DNA of 56,596 nt from Neobacillus cucumis (GCF_002860255.1 NZ_PGVE01000074.1:1-56596); one strand, 5' to 3'. Positions 36,615-46,009 are shown, numbered from the stretch's first letter. Notes: generated from the sequence alone by a model not told the origin. A program made the numbers and translations.

Positions 36615-36884
36615 TGTGACCACCTTCTATTATTTTTTGTAAATTTTTCCTCGTATCCTACTATTTTACCAATAAATACATGAATAGGGAATTGCAAAAA
36701 ATAGAAAAATGTAAAATTTAATAATTTGAATTGTAAATAATTTTAGAAAAGCCCCTGAACAAAAGAGAGAACGCAAAATGATTTTGTAGGATAAAGGTTT
36801 TAATTGTTGGATTTTATCGAATTGATTACATGGAAAAATAAAGATAAAATCTTATATATGTTTGAAATTGAGCAGGTGCAATAG

Positions 36885-38801
36885 ATGAATGATAGACAGA
36901 AAGAATTACTTAGAATCCTCCTTGTTCATAAAGAAGGATTTCTCCACATTAAGGACCTGTCAGAGCGGCTCGAGTGTGCGGAAAAAACAGTTCGAAATGA
37001 TTTAGACCGTTTAGAGGAATATCTGTTGGACTATCCTAGTGCAGGGTTAATCCGAAAACCTGGCTATGGAATAACCATTGAAATGGAGGAAGCGGAACGC
37101 TCCAGCATCCTGGGGAGTTTACTTTCTAGTGAACCTAAAACCAAGGAAGAACGGCTGGTTGAAATCGCCTATCAGCTCTTAACCAGCAGAGAGGCCATTA
37201 CCTTACAATATTTTGCGGAACGTTACTATGTCGCAAAGGCGGCTATTAAAAAGGATATTGAGTTGATTTCTAACTGGTTTATACGGTATGGACTGGAGCT
37301 TGTCTCCAAGCCGCGGGTTGGCAATATCATTGAAGGAACGGAGTTACAAAAGCGAAATGCCCTAGCGCATTTATCTGAACTTCATTCCTCCCTTTCACCA
37401 GAAAAGAATGTGGTCTTGGATTTATTTTTACCCTATGAGATTTCCATTGTCAGAAAAGCACTGAATGATATGCAGGATACTTTTTCTCTAGCGATTAGCG
37501 ACAGTTCGATGGACAGCTTGTTAGTTCATGCGCTCATTATGGTCAAAAGGACTCGGCAGCGTTCACCTATATTTGTAAAGGGTGACGCAAAGGAAGAGGC
37601 CTGTAAGCGAAAAGAATATCAATATACCACTTGGTTGTTTGAGGTTCTGGAATCGGCTTTTGGATTAGCCTTTCCTGAAGAGGAACAGGTCTATTTTACC
37701 TGGCACCTGATCAGCAGTAAGCGAACGGAAGAAGGAATGGACCAGCTCCTAGAGGTGGATGAAGAAATCACTCGAATGATCCGTGTTCTTATGGAGAAAA
37801 TGGGAAAGCTGACATCGGCTCCCTATGAAAGTGATCCTATTTTAAACAATGGTCTTACTGTTCATATGCAGGCTGTTATCAACCGAATTAACTTTGGCTT
37901 TCCGATTACGAATCCGTTACTGACGAATATTAAAAAGATGTATCCCTACATGTTCAATATGGTAATGATGGCACTCCATGATATCAAGAGGACCTTTCAG
38001 ATGGAGATACCGGAAGATGAGGCAGCTTATATGGTTCTCCATTTTCAAGCCTCCCTGGAAAGACTGGGAAAGAAGCAGGCAAGGAAAGCACTGATTGTTT
38101 GCCATATGGGGATTGGCATGTCTCATTTATTAGAGGCAAAGATTGAACAGCAATACCGGGAAATTGAGATCATCGCTTGCATCGGCAAAGCAGAAGTAAA
38201 GGATTATTTAAAAGAGCATAAGATCGATTTTATTATTTCGACGATTCCGCTTGAAAAAATCAACATTGAACACATCGTGATTTCGCCGCTTTTTGGACAA
38301 GAGGAAAAGAACCGATTAAGTCAGTTTGTGGAGGGATTCAAGCAAAGGCAGGACAAACTTCTCGAGCCAAGTGTTTTCTCGCAATTTCTAAATGAAGAGA
38401 CTTTCTTTCCTCATGTGGAGAAAGCCCACCGGTATGAAGTGGTCGAGAGGCTTGCTAACGCCCTTTTTCAAAAAGGGTATGTGAGTAAAGACTATATCCA
38501 TAGTGCCGTCAATCGTGAACGGAGCTCTGCTACAGCTATTGGCGGGGGAATTGCCATTCCTCATGGTAATCCTTCCATGGTTCATACGTCCGTTATTGCT
38601 GCAGCCATTTTGAAGGAACGGCTGGAGTGGGGGAATGAAAAGGTATCGCTTGTCTTTATGCTGGCCATCGCGAAGGAAGACCAAAGTAAGGTTCGTGGGA
38701 TTATTGGGAAGATTGCTTCACTTAGTGAGACTCCGTTACTTGTTCACGCGTTATCGGCTGTAAGCGATTATCGGGAATTTTTAAAAATGATCGATTATTA
38801 A
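36885..38801 (+). CDS. manR: ManR-type PTS-regulated transcriptional activator (BglG/MtlR family)
   Basis: A 638-residue protein with the order HTH, HTH, PRD1, PRD2, EIIB-like, EIIA. The first 60 residues (LLRILLVHKEGFLHIKDLSE ... CAEKTVRNDLDRLEEYL) are a DeoR/HTH_11-like domain. PRD histidines lie in the two central domains (e.g. FTWHLISSKR, MVLHFQASLERLG). ALIVCHMGIGMSHLLEAKIE is the EIIB-Gat-like Cys loop. IAIPHGNPSMV holds the EIIA His. The PTS enzymes and HPr phosphorylate these to set activity by substrate supply. It is directly followed by manP, as in B. subtilis. Confidence 0.85.
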   Translation: MNDRQKELLRILLVHKEGFLHIKDLSERLECAEKTVRNDLDRLEEYLLDYPSAGLIRKPGYGITIEMEEAERSSILGSLLSSEPKTKEERLVEIAYQLLTSREAITLQYFAERYYVAKAAIKKDIELISNWFIRYGLELVSKPRVGNIIEGTELQKRNALAHLSELHSSLSPEKNVVLDLFLPYEISIVRKALNDMQDTFSLAISDSSMDSLLVHALIMVKRTRQRSPIFVKGDAKEEACKRKEYQYTTWLFEVLESAFGLAFPEEEQVYFTWHLISSKRTEEGMDQLLEVDEEITRMIRVLMEKMGKLTSAPYESDPILNNGLTVHMQAVINRINFGFPITNPLLTNIKKMYPYMFNMVMMALHDIKRTFQMEIPEDEAAYMVLHFQASLERLGKKQARKALIVCHMGIGMSHLLEAKIEQQYREIEIIACIGKAEVKDYLKEHKIDFIISTIPLEKINIEHIVISPLFGQEEKNRLSQFVEGFKQRQDKLLEPSVFSQFLNEETFFPHVEKAHRYEVVERLANALFQKGYVSKDYIHSAVNRERSSATAIGGGIAIPHGNPSMVHTSVIAAAILKERLEWGNEKVSLVFMLAIAKEDQSKVRGIIGKIASLSETPLLVHALSAVSDYREFLKMIDY

Positions 38802-38811
38802 GAATCAGGGG

Positions 38812-38843
38812 AAAAGGGTGGATACGATGTTCACCCTTTTTTT
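38812..38843 (+). terminator. Terminator between manR and manP
   Basis: A 9-bp stem AAAAGGGTG/CACCCTTTT (38812-38820 with 38832-38840) and T run, right after the manR stop. It suggests manP has its own promoter. Confidence 0.8.
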
Positions 38844-38924
38844 GTCTGCTTTAATAATTTCATTTTACCGCAGGATATGGTAAAAAGATAAAAAATTAAT
38901 GGGACAAGCAGGGTTTATTATATA

Positions 38925-38938
38925 GGTAAGCGATTACT
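38925..38938. promoter_or_regulatory. Candidate cre (CcpA) site before manP
   Basis: GGTAAGCGATTACT matches the consensus TGWAANCGNTNWCA at 12 of 14 positions, the two misses being terminal. It lies 22 bp upstream of ATG 38960, just past a TATTATATAG -10-like box. Catabolite repression by CcpA is known for the B. subtilis man genes. Confidence 0.4.
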
Positions 38939-38959
38939 TTTAGAGCAGGAGGAAACACG

Positions 38960-40900
38960 ATGGCGAAAATATTAGCTGTTACAGCTTGTCCGGTTGGGAT
39001 TGCGCATACGTATATGGCCGCAGAGAATTTACAAAAAGCCGGCATAGCGTTGGGCGTCGATATAAAGGTGGAAACACAAGGTTCGATTGGAATTGAAAAC
39101 GCATTAACGGAGCAAGAGATTGCTGAAGCAGATGGGATTATTATTGCGGCGGACAAAGAGGTGGCAAAGGACCGTTTTGCTGGTAAAAAACTCATTGTAA
39201 CCGGCGTCCAGGAGGGGATCCGTAACCCGGAAGAATTAATTAAGCGGATTCAAAATGGGGATGCTCCGGTTTATAAACCAGAGGCTAGTGCATTGGCAGG
39301 TTCGAAAAAGAGCCGCTCAAAGGAAAATCCTATTTATAAACATTTAATGAATGGGGTATCGTACATGGTTCCATTCATTGTCGTTGGGGGATTATTGATT
39401 GCGATTGCCTTGACGCTTGGGGGAGAGCAAACGCCAGGGGGAATTAAAATTCCAGATGGATCTTTTTGGAAGCATATTGAAAGCCTAGGTGCTACGTCTT
39501 TCATGTTCATGGTGCCGATTTTATCCGGCTTCATTGCGGTAAGTATTGCTGACCGTCCAGGATTAGTACCTGGTATGATTGGCGGTTATATTGCGGCAAA
39601 TGGCAGTTTTTATGGAAGTACAGCTGGTGCTGGATTCATCGGTGGGATTATTGCTGGTTTCTTAGCAGGTTATGTGGCGCTGGGGATTAAGAAAATTAAA
39701 GTACCAAAAGCGGTTCAACCGGTTATGCCGATTATCTTTATTCCGATTCTATCCAGTGTGATTGTCGGATTATTATTTATTTTTGTTATTGGCCACCCAG
39801 TAGCAAGTGTGTTTGCTGCTTTAACAAGCTGGCTTGCAGGAATGCAGGGAGGAAGCTCTATTCTATTAGCGATGATTCTTGGTGCCATGATTGCAGTCGA
39901 TATGGGTGGTCCATTTAATAAGGTAGCGTTCCTTTTTGGTTCTGCCATGATTGGGGAAGGAAACTATGAAATTATGGGGCCGATTGCAGCAGCGATTTGT
40001 ATTCCTCCGATTGGTCTTGGTCTTGCGACTTTTATTAACAAGCGTAAGTTTAGTCAAACAGAAAGAGATGCGGGGAAGGCATCGTTTACGATGGGCTTAT
40101 TCGGAATTACGGAAGGGGCGATTCCATTCGCTGCCCAAGATCCACTTCGTGTGATCCCAAGTATTGTCGTTGGTTCTATGGTCGGTTCTGTGATTGCCAT
40201 GCTTGCTGGTGTGGGTGACAGAGTTGCCCATGGAGGTCCGATTGTTGCAGTATTAGGTGCAGTGGATCACGTGGTCATGTTCTTTGTGGCGGTTATTGTG
40301 GGTGTGATTGTGACGGCCTTACTCGTGACAGCCTTGAAAAAGAATGTAGAAGCGGAACCAGTTGCTGCTGGTGTAGGACCCGTTTCAAGGGGGAGTGTGC
40401 CTGAGAAGCTGGAACCAAAAGTAGAAAGTGCTCCTATCGCTGCTATTCGTCAGTTAACGGATATTATGAATTTAGGGTTAATTGAAACGGAGTTAACAGG
40501 GACGACTCGTGATGATGTCATTGATGAGTTAATTGCCAAGTTTGATGCAAGTGGGATTTTAACTTCTAAAGAAGAGTATAAACAAGCCATTCTAAACCGT
40601 GAAGGAGAGAGCTCGACCGGGCTTGGAATGAATATTGCCATTCCTCACGGGAAATCCAATGCGGTGAAGCGTCCAGCTGTGGCTTTTGGGATAAAGCGAA
40701 GTGGTGTGGACTGGAAGAGCTTAGATGGTACCGATGCAAAGTTGATCTTTATGATCGCCGTGCCAGAACAAGCGGCCGGAGATGCGCACCTCAAAATTCT
40801 ACAAATGTTATCACGCAGGTTGATGGATGATAAGTTTAGAGACCAATTACTAAATGTTACCTCTAAAGAAGAAGCCTATCAGTTACTAGAAACAATTTAA
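38960..40900 (+). CDS. manP: Mannose-type PTS transporter, EIIBCA
   Basis: A 646-residue protein in the order EIIB (1-105; Cys in VTACPVGIAHT near residue 10), EIIC (about 120-470, polytopic; GGPFNKVAFLFGSAMIGEGN) and EIIA (about 495-646; His in NIAIPHGKSNAV near 565). The domain order and sequence, e.g. ILAVTACPVGIAHTYMAAEN and MGLFGITEGAIPFAAQDPLR, follow B. subtilis ManP closely. It phosphorylates mannose during import. AGGAGG precedes ATG 38960. No manA gene is seen downstream. A fructose specificity cannot be fully excluded, since the family is the same. Confidence 0.88.
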   Translation: MAKILAVTACPVGIAHTYMAAENLQKAGIALGVDIKVETQGSIGIENALTEQEIAEADGIIIAADKEVAKDRFAGKKLIVTGVQEGIRNPEELIKRIQNGDAPVYKPEASALAGSKKSRSKENPIYKHLMNGVSYMVPFIVVGGLLIAIALTLGGEQTPGGIKIPDGSFWKHIESLGATSFMFMVPILSGFIAVSIADRPGLVPGMIGGYIAANGSFYGSTAGAGFIGGIIAGFLAGYVALGIKKIKVPKAVQPVMPIIFIPILSSVIVGLLFIFVIGHPVASVFAALTSWLAGMQGGSSILLAMILGAMIAVDMGGPFNKVAFLFGSAMIGEGNYEIMGPIAAAICIPPIGLGLATFINKRKFSQTERDAGKASFTMGLFGITEGAIPFAAQDPLRVIPSIVVGSMVGSVIAMLAGVGDRVAHGGPIVAVLGAVDHVVMFFVAVIVGVIVTALLVTALKKNVEAEPVAAGVGPVSRGSVPEKLEPKVESAPIAAIRQLTDIMNLGLIETELTGTTRDDVIDELIAKFDASGILTSKEEYKQAILNREGESSTGLGMNIAIPHGKSNAVKRPAVAFGIKRSGVDWKSLDGTDAKLIFMIAVPEQAAGDAHLKILQMLSRRLMDDKFRDQLLNVTSKEEAYQLLETI

Positions 40901-40910
40901 TAGATGAAGC

Positions 40911-40954
40911 AAAGGGACGGTTCTCATGCTCCGAGGCATGAGAACCGTCCCTTT
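40911..40954. repeat. Perfect 19-bp repeat-A hairpin, likely terminator of manP
   Basis: AAAGGGACGGTTCTCATGC pairs perfectly with GCATGAGAACCGTCCCTTT around TCCGAG, beginning 10 bp past the manP stop. It is two repeat-A cores placed head to head, and probably serves as the manP terminator on both strands. Confidence 0.8.
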
Positions 40955-41257
40955 GTACTATTTCCTGCGTCATTTTTATAACTCGCCTTTTTTGTACGAT
41001 TAAGTCTCCAATGCCCGATAGTTCATGGTTTTCCATGGGAGATTCCCCTTTTACCCCAATCACATTATTTGGGTAGGGAATTGACCACGTAGTTTTGACA
41101 TAATTGTTAACGTTTTGATTTACTTCTTCACTTATATCAAAAAAATTTAACAGCCAGCAAAATATAGACTTTGGTAATTCTTTCTATGCTTTTCTGCATA
41201 AAAAAAAGTCAGTAATAAAAAATAATAAAGGTTTTATATAGAAAAGAGGGATATGAG
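40955..41257. other. Intergenic stretch without a supported gene
   Basis: About 300 bp between the manP hairpin and the small membrane protein gene. A short minus-strand frame (40863-41063) overlaps the hairpin and is not credible. No other structure noticed. Confidence 0.5.
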
Positions 41258-41737
41258 TTGTATTGGAATGGTGTATTAACAAGAATGGGTATATTTGCAA
41301 AAGGATCGTGGTTTATTTACATCATAGGTTCCATTTTGCTTTTTCTCTCATTAACAATAACAAAAAATATTTCAAGAAAAGAGTGGTTTCTACTTTTTGG
41401 GATGGTTGGTTTTTATGGATGGATGCTTGATATCATCTTATTTTATTTGTTCGACTTTATGGATTCAGGAAAACCAGCAATTGGTGAGATACCTGATATT
41501 TTTATGTTTGTAATTGGACCAGCTGCAACAGCAATCTTGTTTTTAAATCGCTACAATACTCCTACAAAGTTAATTAGGGTTCTTTTCTTTTCAATCTTTT
41601 CTTTTCTTATTGAATATATCTTAGGAAAATTAGGGTTTTTAAAATTGAAAGGTTGGAAACCTGTGTATTCAATTCCTTTTTATTTATTGCTATTTGGAAT
41701 TGTTCTTCCTTGGACGCTAAAACTTATAAGAAAATAA
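41258..41737 (+). CDS. Small membrane protein, about five TM segments, unknown
   Basis: TTG 41258 lies seven bases past AGAGGG; ATG 41285 is the alternative. The 159 residues have hydrophobic segments near 18-36, 45-68, 82-98, 106-122 and 138-155, with GEIPDIFMFVIGPAATAILFLNR between. This resembles small CBO0543-type membrane proteins of sporulating Firmicutes, but the match is by eye. Single-gene unit. Confidence 0.6.
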   Translation: MYWNGVLTRMGIFAKGSWFIYIIGSILLFLSLTITKNISRKEWFLLFGMVGFYGWMLDIILFYLFDFMDSGKPAIGEIPDIFMFVIGPAATAILFLNRYNTPTKLIRVLFFSIFSFLIEYILGKLGFLKLKGWKPVYSIPFYLLLFGIVLPWTLKLIRK

Positions 41738-41800
41738 AAAAGAGGAATTTATTTTTTGATTGCTAAATACAACAGATTATTATTTTAACAGCAAGGTAAA

Positions 41801-41822
41801 GCGGAGAAAAACTCTCCGCCTT
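41801..41822. terminator. Hairpin between convergent genes
   Basis: GCGGAGA/TCTCCGC with a 5-nt loop (41801-41819). The flanking T runs are short. It lies between the membrane protein gene (41737) and the comK paralogue (41881). Confidence 0.45.
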
Positions 41823-41880
41823 GTCATTAAATAGTGGATAGATTTTTTCTATGTACAAGAGCCTCTATAATATAAGGACC

Positions 41881-42345
41881 TTATCCATTAAATTCAACTA
41901 AAGATTGAAAGTTGTATTTGCCTTCTTTTAGTTTGGTAATTGGTTTCACCTTTTCTAGTGCTAGGTAGTCGGAGAGGGAATGTGGATGGTTTCCCCTTTC
42001 GCTAGCTATTTTTTTCAATTGAAGCGCGGCTTGGATCTTGTTGATCAAATAAAACCTCTTCAAATCGATAATGATGGATACCCCATTGCTAAGTTCCACT
42101 TCTGTCTTGAAGCGGTGTGCCTTGCTTTTGACAATATGTTCCGGATTAAACCATACACAATCTTCTTTTCTGGTAGATTTATATGGGAATAGACAGATAC
42201 TTTTATAAGGATTGACTATAATGGGGCACATATGGATTTTGCCAAGTATGTGTTTGCTGCCTTGAATAGCTCCTTTTAAATCGAAGCCTATGTATTTCAA
42301 TGTGACATCCATTACCTCTATTGGTGACCGGTTCACCTGAAGCAT
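41881..42345 (-). pseudogene. comK paralogue, 5'-truncated by a repeat-A copy
   Basis: The frame encodes the ComK core (VNRSPIEVMDVTLKYIGFDL, then IHMCPIIVNPYKSICLFPYKS, WFNPEHI), close to the homologue at 4221-4760. The first 45 or so residues of that protein are missing. The break coincides with repeat A at 42343-42367, and the apparent ATG (42345) is part of the repeat (CCCCATGCTTC). No ribosome site precedes it. The C-terminal part is intact and extends beyond the other copy. Because ComK needs its N-terminus for function, this is probably non-functional. Confidence 0.8.
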
Positions 42346-42367
42346 GGGGACGGTTCTCGTGCTTCTA
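42343..42367. repeat. Repeat family A copy, at the break of the comK paralogue
   Basis: Contains GGGGACGGTTCTCGTGCTTC exactly as at 5986 and 47616. It lies between the truncated comK paralogue (left) and a plus-strand gene tail (right). Confidence 0.8.
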
Positions 42368-42368
42368 A

Positions 42369-42473
42369 GTTTTTAACAGGACTAAGGGTTTGGGATTAAT
42401 CGTTGTGTTGCCTTATGGGGTACGGGAGTATGTGTTGAAAGGGCAGGCAGAGTTTATTGTTTCGCATACTTAA
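42369..42473 (+). pseudogene. 3' gene remnant beside repeat A
   Basis: Frame VFNRTKGLGLIVVLPYGVRE to TAA 42471-42473, ending VLKGQAEFIVSHT, with no start; an in-frame stop sits in the repeat itself. Well-formed, protein-like sequence suggests a lost gene's tail. Family not recognised. Confidence 0.4.
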
Positions 42474-42483
42474 TAGATAAATA

Positions 42484-42532
42484 AAAGGGGCCGGTTCTCA
42501 TGTTTCAGCAGCATGAGGGACCGGCTTTTTTT
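42484..42532. terminator. Terminator of the lactone operon, from a degenerate repeat-A hairpin
   Basis: GGCCGGTTCTCATG and CATGAGGGACCGGC pair with small mismatches and are flanked by AAAA and TTTTTTT. It lies just past the aldehyde dehydrogenase stop (42553). The GGTTCTCATG core shows its repeat-A origin. Confidence 0.75.
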
Positions 42533-42552
42533 AATTTGTTCGTTGTTATAAC

Positions 42553-43992
42553 CTATTTTACAGAAATCCCACCAAGGGATAAATATTTAATATCGAGATA
42601 TTCTTCGATTCCGTATTTACTGCCTTCGCGTCCTAATCCAGATTCCTTCACACCGCCGAATGGGGCTTGTGCAGTGGATGGCATACCGTCATTCGCACCG
42701 ATAATACCGAATTCTAAACGCTCAGCGAGTCGGAAAATCCTGCCAACATCCCGTGTAAAGAAGTAAGCGGCTAATCCATAACGAGTATCATTAGCTTTGT
42801 GGACGACTTCATCTTCCGTTTCAAAAGAAAGGATGGCTACAACAGGGCCGAATGTCTCTTCATAGGATATCTTCATCTCTTCAGTAACGCCTTCTAGAAT
42901 CGTTGGTGGATAATAGAATCCTGTTTCAAAACCTTCACGTTCTCCCCCTAATAAAAGTTTGGCACCCTTTGAAATGGCATCTTGCACATGTTCTTCTACT
43001 TTTTGTACGGCAGATGGTTCAATCAGAGGCCCAACCGTGATTCCTTCTTCAAGACCATTTCCCACTTTCATTGCATGGAGGCGTTCCGTTAATTTTTCGG
43101 TAAACTCTTGAAGAATATCCTGATGCACGTAGAAGCGATTAGCCGCCACGCATGTTTCACCCATCCCCCTCATTTTTGCCAATGCGGCATGAGAAACGGC
43201 CTCGTCCAAATCAGCATCCGGGAAGACAATAAACGGAGCATGTCCCCCTAATTCAAAAGAAACCCGTTTCATTGTATCAGCAGCCTGTCTCATTAACAGC
43301 TTTCCAACATTTGTCGATCCTGTGAAGGAAATTTTACGAACACGGGTATCTTCCATTAACACCTGTGTCAACTCAGCAGGATCTGTTCCTGAGACGACGG
43401 ATAGGACACCTTTGGGTAGACCTGCTTCTTCAAAAATACTGGCAATCTTAAGCGCAGATAATGGCGTCAATTCAGATGGTTTGACGATCATGGTACAACC
43501 AGCAGCGAGCGCCGGTCCAATTTTTCTTGTAATCATCGCCGCTGGAAAGTTCCAAGGGGTGATGGCCGCTGTCACACCAACTGGACGCTTGAGCACGAAT
43601 ATCCGTTTATCCTTAGAGTTGGATGGGATGGTATCCCCATAGACACGTTTAGCTTCTTCAGCAAACCATTCCAAAAAAGAAATAGCATACCCGATTTCAC
43701 CACGTGCTTCATCAAGCGGTTTTCCTTCTTCTAGTGTCATAATTCGCGCAAGTTCCTCTGTTCTTGCACGCATCAATTTCGCGGCTTCCAAAAGAATATT
43801 GGCACGTTCGGACGCAACCGTGTCTGCCCATTCTGTCTGAACCCGTACAGCCGCTTCAACGGCAAGTCTCATTTCTTCTTGTGCAGCATTTGGCACCTGT
43901 GCAATAATTTCTTCCGTTGCTGGATTGATCACATCAAATGTTTCCTTTTTATCCACCCATTCTCCGCCAATAAATAACTGATACTTTTTCAA
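42553..43992 (-). CDS. NAD(P)-dependent aldehyde dehydrogenase, succinate-semialdehyde type
   Basis: A 479-residue aldehyde dehydrogenase with the standard order: ITPWNFPAAMITRKIGPALA (coenzyme site), FTGSTNVGK, E247 in SFELGGHAPF and catalytic C281 in GMGETCVAANRFYV. GARGEIGYAISFLEWFAEEAKRVYGDTIP-like segments (EARGEIGYAISFLEWFAEEA) are typical of succinate-semialdehyde dehydrogenases. It is last in an operon after a lactonase and an alcohol dehydrogenase, which fits oxidation of a semialdehyde to a diacid. It lies 29 bp after the alcohol dehydrogenase stop. The likely product of the pathway is succinate or a substituted relative. Confidence 0.88.
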   Translation of the reverse strand: MKKYQLFIGGEWVDKKETFDVINPATEEIIAQVPNAAQEEMRLAVEAAVRVQTEWADTVASERANILLEAAKLMRARTEELARIMTLEEGKPLDEARGEIGYAISFLEWFAEEAKRVYGDTIPSNSKDKRIFVLKRPVGVTAAITPWNFPAAMITRKIGPALAAGCTMIVKPSELTPLSALKIASIFEEAGLPKGVLSVVSGTDPAELTQVLMEDTRVRKISFTGSTNVGKLLMRQAADTMKRVSFELGGHAPFIVFPDADLDEAVSHAALAKMRGMGETCVAANRFYVHQDILQEFTEKLTERLHAMKVGNGLEEGITVGPLIEPSAVQKVEEHVQDAISKGAKLLLGGEREGFETGFYYPPTILEGVTEEMKISYEETFGPVVAILSFETEDEVVHKANDTRYGLAAYFFTRDVGRIFRLAERLEFGIIGANDGMPSTAQAPFGGVKESGLGREGSKYGIEEYLDIKYLSLGGISVK

Positions 43993-44021
43993 ATTGCTTC
44001 CGCCTTTCTCCTCTTGTTGAA

Positions 44022-45146
44022 CTAAAATACAACGACCAATCGAGAAGCTTCCCCTTTAGCAAGCCGGTCGAAGCCTTCGTTAATCTCATCCAACGATAAA
44101 CGGTCCGTTAATAACTTATCGACAGGCAGACGGCCTTGCTTATACAATTCAATAAACCGAGGAATATCCCGTGCAGGCACACAGCTTCCAACGTAGGATC
44201 CTTTAAGCGTACGCTCTTCCGCCGTTAAGGTAACTTGCGGGAAAGAGAAGAGATGATCAGGATGTGGCAATCCGGTTGTAACCGTCGTACCACCGCGTTT
44301 CGTAATGCCGTAGGCAACGTTCATGGCAGGGACAACACCTGCTGTTTCAAATGCATAATCCACTCCACCGCCCGTTGCTTCACGGATTAGAGTTACCACT
44401 TCAGGATCTTTTGAGTTAAATGTATCTGTAGCCCCTAATTTACGTGCTTCCTCAAGTTTTCCATCATTCACATCTACTGCGACAATGCGGCTTGCTCCGG
44501 CTGTGACAGCCCCAAGAAGCGCACTTAGTCCCACACCGCCAAGTCCGACAATAGCCACGGTGCTTCCCATTTCGATTTGTGCTGTATTGACTACCGCTCC
44601 TACTCCTGTAATAACCGCACATCCGAACACAGCGACTTTATCAAATGGAATCTCAGGGTCGACTTTGATAAGGGAATTTCTTGAGACTACCGCATGATCG
44701 GCGAATGCAGAAACACCTAGATGGTGATGAACCGTTTCTTCATTTAAATGAATCCGCCGTTCACCGCTTAACAATGTTCCTTCTGTATTGGTTTTAGCCC
44801 CCGGTTCACATAGCGCAGGACGTCCTTCTTGACAAGGAAGACAATGGCCGCAGCTAGGAACGAAAGCACAAACCACATGATCTCCTGGTTGAAGGTCTGT
44901 GACTCCTTCGCCAACTTCGACCACAACACCCGCTGCCTCGTGACCCAAAGCCATTGGCATGGGGCGGGGGCGGCTGCCGTTAATTACGGAAAGATCCGAA
45001 TGACAAAGACCAGCGGCCTTAATTTGTACTAATACTTCTCCGCGTCCAGGAGGGTCCAACTCCAGTGTTTCGATTTTGATAGGTTTACTTTTTGCATAAG
45101 GGGCAGGCAACCCCAATTCATGTAGTACTGCTGCACGTATTTTCAT
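44022..45146 (-). CDS. Zinc-dependent alcohol dehydrogenase (MDR family)
   Basis: A 374-residue protein of the class III/benzyl-alcohol-dehydrogenase kind. Catalytic zinc ligands lie in GLCHSDL (C47) and GHEAAGVVVEVGEGV (H69, E70), the structural-zinc cluster is PSCGHCLPCQEGRPALC, and the NAD site is VAIVGLGGVGLSALL. It converts an alcohol to an aldehyde. Between the lactonase (14 bp upstream) and the aldehyde dehydrogenase (29 bp downstream), it probably oxidises the hydroxyacid released from the lactone. Agrobacterium blcB does the same step, though possibly with an enzyme of another family. Confidence 0.9.
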   Translation of the reverse strand: MKIRAAVLHELGLPAPYAKSKPIKIETLELDPPGRGEVLVQIKAAGLCHSDLSVINGSRPRPMPMALGHEAAGVVVEVGEGVTDLQPGDHVVCAFVPSCGHCLPCQEGRPALCEPGAKTNTEGTLLSGERRIHLNEETVHHHLGVSAFADHAVVSRNSLIKVDPEIPFDKVAVFGCAVITGVGAVVNTAQIEMGSTVAIVGLGGVGLSALLGAVTAGASRIVAVDVNDGKLEEARKLGATDTFNSKDPEVVTLIREATGGGVDYAFETAGVVPAMNVAYGITKRGGTTVTTGLPHPDHLFSFPQVTLTAEERTLKGSYVGSCVPARDIPRFIELYKQGRLPVDKLLTDRLSLDEINEGFDRLAKGEASRLVVVF

Positions 45147-45160
45147 CGCTCATTCTCCTT

Positions 45161-46009
45161 TTATTCGTAATAACCCTCAGTGGATTTGATAAACTTGGAA
45201 AATTGCTTAGAATCATGGCCAAACCAGACCTCTGAATTCGTCTCTTTTGCCAGGCGGCGAATTCTCTCAACGGTTTTTCCGTAACCGACGGAATCGTAGA
45301 TAATACCTGGAGGCTTAATGGGAGGCCCAAAGCTTTCCGCTGTATAGATGGTGTCTGAAGCTAAGATTATTCCACCTTTCTCAGGCATATCTATATGCAG
45401 CCCAAGCATTCCCCAGGCATGTCCGCTGCCAAAGTTTAAGACGCGAATACCAGAGGCTAGTTCAAGGAAATCTTCATCCCGCTTGACGGTTTGCCACTGC
45501 AGCTGATTTTTAATCCAGGCATCAATATCACCCCAAATGTAGGCGCCTTCTTTTTGATGGCGGGCATAGGATTGAAGCGTGCCATTGAACTCATCTTCAT
45601 GCACAATAATGGTTGCATTCGTAAACATTTCCAAACAGCCGGCATGATCTAAATGCAAATGCGAAGCAACGACAAATTTAATGTCTTCCGGACGAACTCT
45701 CAATTGTTCCAGCCGGTGATGAAGGTAGCACTCTTCGCTAGCTTGCCATGGGAAAGCTTTTTGTGTCGTTTCTGTCCAGCGGCCTTCTGCCCCCATGGAG
45801 TTCGGATTACAGGCAGTATCAAATAAAATTTTACCTTCCGGATGATCAATCAGGACCGTATAGATTGGGAATTCTACCATTTCAGAAGGCATCGTCGGAT
45901 TATCAGTAGTTGCTGGATTATGCATTGCGATCATCCAGTTTTTATCCATTTTCATTCTTCCATTGTCCATTACATAAAGCTTCGGTTTTGGTGTGATAAT
46001 ATTTGCCAT
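45161..46009 (-). CDS. Metallo-beta-lactamase-fold lactonase, AiiA/AttM type
   Basis: ATG 46009 (MANIITPKPK) follows AGAAGGAGGCTTAAC; upstream codons have no ribosome site. The 282 residues hold the full metal set: HLHLDH (117-122), H197 in GSGHAWG, D219 and Y222 in ASDTIYT, and H265 in FGHDS. The Asp-x2-Tyr matches the Asp191/Tyr194 pair of AiiA-type acyl-homoserine-lactone lactonases and of BlcC (AttM), which opens gamma-butyrolactone. The operon context favours a small gamma-lactone over quorum signals, but both are possible. The gene has a sigma-54 promoter in front. Confidence 0.88.
   Translation of the reverse strand: MANIITPKPKLYVMDNGRMKMDKNWMIAMHNPATTDNPTMPSEMVEFPIYTVLIDHPEGKILFDTACNPNSMGAEGRWTETTQKAFPWQASEECYLHHRLEQLRVRPEDIKFVVASHLHLDHAGCLEMFTNATIIVHEDEFNGTLQSYARHQKEGAYIWGDIDAWIKNQLQWQTVKRDEDFLELASGIRVLNFGSGHAWGMLGLHIDMPEKGGIILASDTIYTAESFGPPIKPPGIIYDSVGYGKTVERIRRLAKETNSEVWFGHDSKQFSKFIKSTEGYYE

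Noticed and set aside
45161..46009. Assigning the lactonase purely as quorum-quenching AiiA
   Set aside because: Operon partners oxidise a small hydroxyacid/semialdehyde, which fits gamma-lactone use better; both remain possible.
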